From: Coniella vitis
Taxonomy: Eukaryota; Ascomycota; Sordariomycetes; Diaporthales; Schizoparmaceae
Length of the DNA: 64,000 bases
Direction: 5' to 3'
Assembly: GCA_011317545.1 (NCBI GenBank)
Contig: WUJK01000001.1
Coordinates: 3,019,001 to 3,083,000 of the forward strand
The notes under the pieces were generated by a model. The model worked only from the letters and a program-made list of their open reading frames with translations. It made no database searches and had not been told where the DNA came from. Positions 59,038 to 64,000 of this stretch are shown piece after piece (within the stretch, counting starts at the first letter, position 1; each line of letters begins with the position of its first letter). The translations under genes were made by a program, and so were the position numbers.

Positions 59038-59645
59038 GCTGGGCAGAGAGTGATCGATCGACTTCAGAAGACGTCGATGGGTGACTTGTTGAGATGGGTT
59101 TGTGGGAATGTCACGGTCGGGAGCGTTCGTCTGGCGGGCAAGAGGGTGGTAGGGTGGAGTTTGGCGACACGGCGCTGCGGAAGTCTTTTTCCTCGCAAAT
59201 TGGGAAACCGTGGGTTTCTTATGTAAGCAGTGGAAAAAAGCCCCGGCAGGCCTTTCCCGTTGACCCCTGCCAGTTTGGTCTGGCTACATAGTACTACCTT
59301 AGTATGGGGGATTGATCTCTTATCACTGCGCCTTATCTTAGTGCCAGACCCCTGGCTCACTCAGCTCTTAAGGGTGGGTTGCTTTTGCCACATGTCAGCG
59401 GCGACCAACAAGCTGTGAGCTCTGTGTTTGGTTGCAGCTTGACTGCCATAGGCATTGACAGTGTGTCCTTTTTTGCTTGACGTTGAACCCCTTGGTCGAT
59501 TTCAAAGCAGCTTTGTCTGTCTATTCACTTACAATAAAAGGTAGTGATTGGGAGTCTAGCTTCTGCATTATTCTTGTCCGATCACCACTGATTGATCATA
59601 TTTGAAACTCACTCTAATTCCCATCTGCCAATTTCCATTGCCAAC
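59038..59645. other. Divergent promoter region of RPS29 and the PDI gene
   Basis: About 600 nt. One CTACATAGTACTA motif copy lies near 59284, shared between the two promoters. No other gene is seen. Confidence 0.45.
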
Positions 59646-60829
59646 ATGGTCCTCATCAAGAGCCTCGTGCTCTCCGGCCTGGCCGCCGTTGTGGCCGCTA
59701 AATCGGCAGTCATTGACTTGATGCCCTCCAACTTTGACAAGAACGTTTTCGACAGCGGCATTCCCACTCTCGTCGAGTTCTACGCTCCCTGGTGCGGCCA
59801 CTGCAAGAACCTGGCTCCCGTCTACGAAGAGCTGGCATCCAGCCTCGAGTTTGCCAAGAACAAGGTCCAGATCGCGAAGGTCGACGCCGACGCCGAGAAG
59901 GACCTCGGTCGCAAGTTTGGCGTGCAAGGCTTTCCTACACTCAAGTTTTTCGATGGCAAGAGCAAGGACCCTGTGGATTACAGCGGCGGCCGTGATCTTG
60001 AGTCGCTGCAGAGCTTCATTGCCGACAAGACTGGTGTTAAGCCCAGGAAGAAGGCTGAGAAGCCCTCGCTTGTCAAGATGCTGTCGGACGCTGACTTCGA
60101 TAAGGAGATCGGTGGCGAGAAGCACGTCTTTGTTGCCTTTACTGCCCCTTGGTGCGGACGTAAGTTTATTTGTTCCTATGCTGTCGTGTCTATGTCATCT
60201 TGAAGACATTCGCTGACCCGCGCGTCTATGCAGACTGCAAGAACCTTGCTCCTACTTGGGAACAGCTTGCCCACGACTTTGAGAACGAGCACGACGTTGT
60301 GATTGCAAAGGTTGACGCCGACTCTGAGGGTAGCAAGGCGACCGCCAAGGCTCAGGGTGTTTCCTCGTACCCGACTATCAAGTTTTTCCCCGCCGGCAGC
60401 AAAGAGGCTGAGGCTTACAACGGCGGCCGTGCTGAGAAGGATCTCGTCGCTTTCTTGAACCAGAAGGCTGGCACTCACCGCGCCGAGGGTGGCGGTCTCG
60501 ACACTACCGCTGGCCTGGTGGACGTCCTAAATGTTGTTGTTGACAAGTACACAGCTGGCCAGACCGCTCTTGCTGATGCTGCCGCTGAGATTGCGAAGGA
60601 GGCTGCTGGCTTGAAGGAGGGCGTCCAGGCCAAGTACGCCGAGTACTACGTCAAGGTCTTCGACAAGCTGAGCAAGAACGACGACTACGCCAGCAAGGAG
60701 CTGGCTCGTCTTGACAGCATCCTCAAGAAGGGTGGTCTGGCGCCAACCAAGCTGGATGAGTTCACCACCAAGTCCAACATTTTGCGCCGGTTCATTGAGA
60801 AGGTCAAGGACGTCAAGGACGAGTTGTAA
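59646..60829 (+). CDS. ERp38-type protein disulfide isomerase
   Basis: Two exons, 59646-60159 and 60234-60829 (369 residues). The 74-nt GT/AG intron falls inside the second active site. A signal peptide of ~18 residues (MVLIKSLVLSGLAAVVAA) opens the protein. Two thioredoxin domains follow, with active sites APWCGHCKNL at about residue 50 and APWCGHCKNL at about residue 170, the latter rebuilt across the intron. An all-helical ERp29-C type domain (about residues 260-360) completes it. The C-terminus is KDEL, an ER retrieval signal. The enzyme forms and reshuffles disulfides in secretory proteins. This two-domain layout matches fungal ERp38/TigA-type PDIs. Codon bias suggests high expression. 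Confidence 0.95.
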
Positions 60830-61159
60830 GCATTGGAAAGGGAAAGTATAAGAATCAGTGAAAGTGATGTATCATTATCAGCGCAACCGGCATATAAAAC
60901 GGGATGCAGACGGCTTGCTCGGGACGGCAAGCGCGGAGATTACGTGTTTATATATTTTAGTTTGAACAAAACGTCCTCGAAGCCAAATGTGTGAATTCGA
61001 CGATTTTGTACAAAGCCGTGCTTTCGTGTCTAATGTTGTCCCCAGAACCTGCCGTGACACCCAATCTTGGTGTTGTCGATCGGTCTGCCTGGATCACACT
61101 AGGTTTCATGGAGGTCCTCGCCTTTAAAGTTGAGTGCCATCGCCTCCGCCCTATTTCGT
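60830..61159. other. Spacer between convergent PDI and HSBP1-like genes
   Basis: 330 nt of 3' UTR-type sequence. No gene is seen. Confidence 0.45.
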
Positions 61160-61535
61160 TCATGTCTGTTTTGACGCTGAGTCCCGGTCACTGTTCGCTG
61201 CTAAGGTAGCTTCCAAGTTGTCAATTCTCCTTGACATCTCATCCACTGAAAATCGAGTTTAGTCAGTTCGAGATGCCCTATGGATTGGTTGGGCGCGTCT
61301 TTCGCTTACTCTTTGCAAATATCTCACTAGATACTCCAGCAAACTTGTTGGACAGGGTATTCAGCAAGTCATCGAGCTGCTGTGTCAGCTCGGCACGAGC
61401 ATCGTCAGGCGCCTATAATCAGAGGAAGGGCACGTTTCGGTCAGTTACGGCTGCGTTGGTTTGAACAAAGGCTTGGAAATGAGCGCTGCGTACGGCTGAT
61501 GTCTGTGCATTTGCATCGCTGTTGTTCGAAGACAT
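61160..61535 (-). CDS. HSBP1-like heat shock factor binding protein
   Basis: Three exons on the minus strand: 61535-61494, 61412-61310 and 61245-61160; 231 nt, 76 residues. Introns are 81 and 64 nt, GT/AG; the first has a GTAACTGAC branch site. After a short polar N-terminus (MSSNNSDANAQTSA) comes the family core ELTQQLDDLLNTLSNKF, then AGVSSEIFAKMDEMSRRI and DNLEATLAA, a heptad-repeat coiled coil. Met in AKMDEM is rebuilt across intron 2. HSBP1 proteins form trimeric coiled coils and, in animals, bind trimeric HSF1 and dampen the heat-shock response. The fungal role is inferred. It lies next to an ER folding enzyme, which may be coincidence. The gene is too short and split for ORF callers. 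Confidence 0.88.
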
Positions 61536-62092
61536 GTTGGTCTTCCGAGTATCGGGTTCTCTCTGTGTCCTTTTACCCAATGTTTTGCTTCGTTTGTTCG
61601 GGATGTTGTTGTGAAGCGGAAAGGGGTCTTGATGGTTGCGGTGTTCGTATGTTAGTGTGAGCGCCGCTGCCTATGGATAGCGGTGGTGCAAGACCCTGGA
61701 GATGCATTAATTAGCGGCCCAGGCCTAGGTTTGTCAGGCTGCTACGGGGCCCTCACAAGCAATAGAACTGGGCGGCTACTTACGACAGGGTTGCCTCTAT
61801 CTTATCCATGCTACGACGCAACACCACTAGGCGCACATGCTCTAAACCATCCGCACGACCACATTCATTTACGAAGCTCTGTCGACCAGAACTCCCCGTG
61901 ACTACAGTTCCAGCGTCATGTTCAAATGCCACATCCGCTGACAACTTGACCGTCACAATTTTCTCGAGTACATCTAGCAACGCAAAGAGAGCGTTGCAAG
62001 CCTGGCATGATCTCCCGGTGATTCCGTTCTTTGACGCAGGCACTTAAGCCGCACGCAACCCTCCGACCCGCAGCTTCCAAACGACGACGACA
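61536..62092. other. Divergent promoter region
   Basis: About 560 nt between the HSBP1-like gene and the E3 ligase gene, which point away from each other. No gene is seen. Confidence 0.45.
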
Positions 62093-64000
62093 ATGCCACC
62101 GCCTCAACAAGACAGCATTCCACTACTTGGGATCGTCATTCTCTTTTTCTGGATCATCAGCTCGGGAGGTGATGGACAGGCCGGCTACTTTACAGCTCCC
62201 CTGCTCAAGCAAGAGCGACTTGCGCGGCAACGTCATGCGTTTAGCGTCCTCAACTCGACGGCTTGGGGCGACTTCCAGCCTCAGCCAGCGACGGCAGACC
62301 CGGTGACCAACGAGACCGACGCGGGGCGCTGGTTGAATATGACGGGCTTTAGGGAAGCGGATGGCTTTGCGTGGGAGGATCTGGAACGGTTCAAGACGCA
62401 ATGTGCGGACCTGAGCCGGAGACTTAGTCCCTCACTGCCAGGCAAGAGCGCGATTGACATTGTACAAGGGGGCGAAGACGACGGCAACGGCCCTGGAAAA
62501 GAGGTGAATGCATGGGGCGAACACGTCGTGGGTGCAGTGTGGCAGAATGCAACAGGCATTGTCAAGGGGTCTTGGGCCCGTCGGGACGCAAGCGCGAGGC
62601 GCAGTTGGGCAGACTACAATTTTACAGCCATGACGCCCAGCATCAGCTGGATTGGCACGCACGGCGACTGGAACCGCAATCTTACAGCCTCAGACGGCAT
62701 GATGGAGTTGCGCGTGGAGGACGAAGAGCGGTATGTCCACTATGACAATGTTGTGGATGCTGGGCAGGATCCGTCGACTATTACTGGTGTTGTGCGCGAG
62801 GTCACTGTGACAATGAATATTGAGGATTCTGGCGCAGACGGCAGTGGTAGCGGCAGCACGTACGAGATGCGCTTGCATGGAGCGCACTGGCCTTACCAAG
62901 GCAACATGTTGGTCACCACAACGAGCGAGAAGTTTGCGGGCATCTTTGGATTGCCGCATCTTGCGCCAGACGAAAGCGGGTTTCGATCGAGTCAGAAGCT
63001 GCTCAACCAAACACTTCTTGAAGCTCTTGACGAGAAAGAGCAATCGGCGTTCCTGGATCAAGGCAATCCTTGGACGGCGAATGTTGGTGGCACCGAGGAC
63101 GGATGGAATCATAGCCCGCACTGCGAATATGTTGTCTATCTGCAGATTCATCCACTCGCACAAGATGGATTGCCCTCCATGGTGGACCAGAGCACATCTG
63201 GTAACACTGTGCGCAACGCAGTCAAGATGATCGAGGACGAGCTGCGGTATCCGACTGGCGCGCCCATCCACCGCATCCCGGAAATGCAGATGTCTGCAAT
63301 TGTCTATTCGCCCGATTGTGCCTTGTTTCTAGAGTCCAAAGGCCCGCCCGAATTTCCTGCTGTCCAAGGCTACAACCATCTAGTTGGCTTCAAGGAGGAA
63401 GTCTGGATGTACGACGTCAATTTTTGGACGCTGACTTTAGCTGCCGTCGCTTTTGGGCAACTCTATCTGCTCAAGTCGCAAATGAGAGAGTCTTATACAC
63501 CGTCAACCATGGGCCGTGTCAGTTTTTGGACTTGTCTTGTCATGGTCCTGGCGGACGGCACATTATGTGCACTTTCTGCTGCATTGGCTCTCGAGTCTAC
63601 GCACTTTTATCTCCATGCCCTCATTCTAACGTTTGCCTTGTTTATGTCAACCTTGATTGGCGGCAGCTTTCTGAACGAGATCTATCGCATACAGGAGCCA
63701 GAGTGGCGGCCACGAGAACGGCAGCGTACTGCGAACAACAACAGTTCACCGAGACGACCATCGACCCCAGACCCTCCTCAACCCGACACCTTGCCTCAAC
63801 CGGTGACTGCAGGCACAGCAACTCCTCCAGCGGATGTACCTATCATAATACCATCCGATCAGGATATTGATGCTGAAATTGTTGAGAACCTGACTGCTGG
63901 TGCTGCTGCAGTGTCCACTGCTGGCACAACTGGCAGCGGCTCGCCACGGCGAGGGGTGGTTCCATTCTCTACGATCGTAGCTCGCCTTATACTGTTCGGA
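62093..64000 (+). CDS. Dsc1/Tul1-type transmembrane RING E3 ubiquitin ligase (partial, 3' end outside window)
   Basis: Open from ATG 62093 to the right edge (636 codons, no intron so far). The N-terminus (LLGIVILFFWIISS) is a signal sequence or signal anchor. A lumenal domain of ~430 residues follows, with several N-glycosylation sequons (NST, NET, NMT, NAT, NFT, NLT, NQT). It contains blocks I associate with Dsc1/Tul1: YEMRLHGAHWPYQG, TTSEKFAGIFGLPHL and CEYVVYLQIHPL. From about residue 440 hydrophobic segments begin (NFWTLTLAAVAFGQLYLL, TCLVMVLADGTLCALSAALA, LHALILTFALFMSTLIGG). A Pro/Ser/Thr-rich loop then leads to a further segment at the edge. The RING finger that would confirm the call should lie beyond the window. 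Such proteins are the catalytic subunit of the Golgi/endosome Dsc complex, needed for SREBP activation and membrane protein quality control. Confidence 0.8.
   Translation, partial: MPPPQQDSIPLLGIVILFFWIISSGGDGQAGYFTAPLLKQERLARQRHAFSVLNSTAWGDFQPQPATADPVTNETDAGRWLNMTGFREADGFAWEDLERFKTQCADLSRRLSPSLPGKSAIDIVQGGEDDGNGPGKEVNAWGEHVVGAVWQNATGIVKGSWARRDASARRSWADYNFTAMTPSISWIGTHGDWNRNLTASDGMMELRVEDEERYVHYDNVVDAGQDPSTITGVVREVTVTMNIEDSGADGSGSGSTYEMRLHGAHWPYQGNMLVTTTSEKFAGIFGLPHLAPDESGFRSSQKLLNQTLLEALDEKEQSAFLDQGNPWTANVGGTEDGWNHSPHCEYVVYLQIHPLAQDGLPSMVDQSTSGNTVRNAVKMIEDELRYPTGAPIHRIPEMQMSAIVYSPDCALFLESKGPPEFPAVQGYNHLVGFKEEVWMYDVNFWTLTLAAVAFGQLYLLKSQMRESYTPSTMGRVSFWTCLVMVLADGTLCALSAALALESTHFYLHALILTFALFMSTLIGGSFLNEIYRIQEPEWRPRERQRTANNNSSPRRPSTPDPPQPDTLPQPVTAGTATPPADVPIIIPSDQDIDAEIVENLTAGAAAVSTAGTTGSGSPRRGVVPFSTIVARLILFG

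Overview
The window is nuclear DNA of a filamentous ascomycete (Pezizomycotina), most likely a Sordariomycete of the Hypocreales type. The reasons are short spliceosomal introns of about 60-210 nt with GT...CTRAC...AG signals, fungal gene families (Las1, Dsc E3 ligase, fungal NAD kinase, PDI-like ERp38 with a KDEL tail), and gene islands separated by long microsatellite-rich intergenic DNA. I spliced the genes by eye. In every multi-exon model the reading frame closes at every junction.

Layout. 1-2231 (-): Ser/Arg/Pro-rich protein with a conserved fungal C-terminal domain, cut by the left edge. 7234-9072 (+): conserved fungal membrane protein. 9610-11418 (+): ketohexokinase-like pfkB kinase. 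11.4-24.4 kb: gene desert. 24405-25544 (+): poly-Q/acidic protein. 25.5-30.9 kb: second desert. 30923-36143 (+): LAS1, glyoxalase II and a degenerate EF-hand protein. 36.1-42.0 kb: no supported gene. 42008-42529 (+): small tail-anchored-type protein. 47242-48667 (+): secreted protein with Lys-Arg sites. 49375-51289 (-): NAD kinase. 51.8-53.9 kb: a minisatellite grading into an extremely AT-rich block with RIP-like CpA/TpG depletion. 54308-55412 (+): alpha/beta hydrolase. 55745-55894 (+): a tRNA-Lys(CTT) gene with two insertions. 56328-57802 (+): mitochondrial EF-Tu. 58624-59037 (-): ribosomal protein S29/uS14. 59646-60829 (+): ERp38-type PDI. 61160-61535 (-): HSBP1-like protein. 62093-64000 (+): Dsc1/Tul1-type membrane E3 ligase, cut by the right edge.

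The genes are mostly unrelated housekeeping functions (rRNA processing, translation, ER folding, NADP supply, methylglyoxal detoxification, membrane protein quality control). I see no biosynthetic cluster and no recognisable transposon ORF.

The most unusual item is the tRNA-Lys gene. Besides a normal 37/38 anticodon-loop intron it carries a 58-nt insert in the T arm that starts GTATGT, has a CTAAC branch-like site and ends CAG, so it looks like a spliceosomal intron. Removing both inserts gives a fully paired tRNA. Next are a dyad motif, GTACATAGTAC/GTACTATGTAC, recurring about forty times in the non-coding deserts, and a 13-nt minisatellite whose unit variants are almost all CpA-to-TpA changes leading into the AT-rich block.
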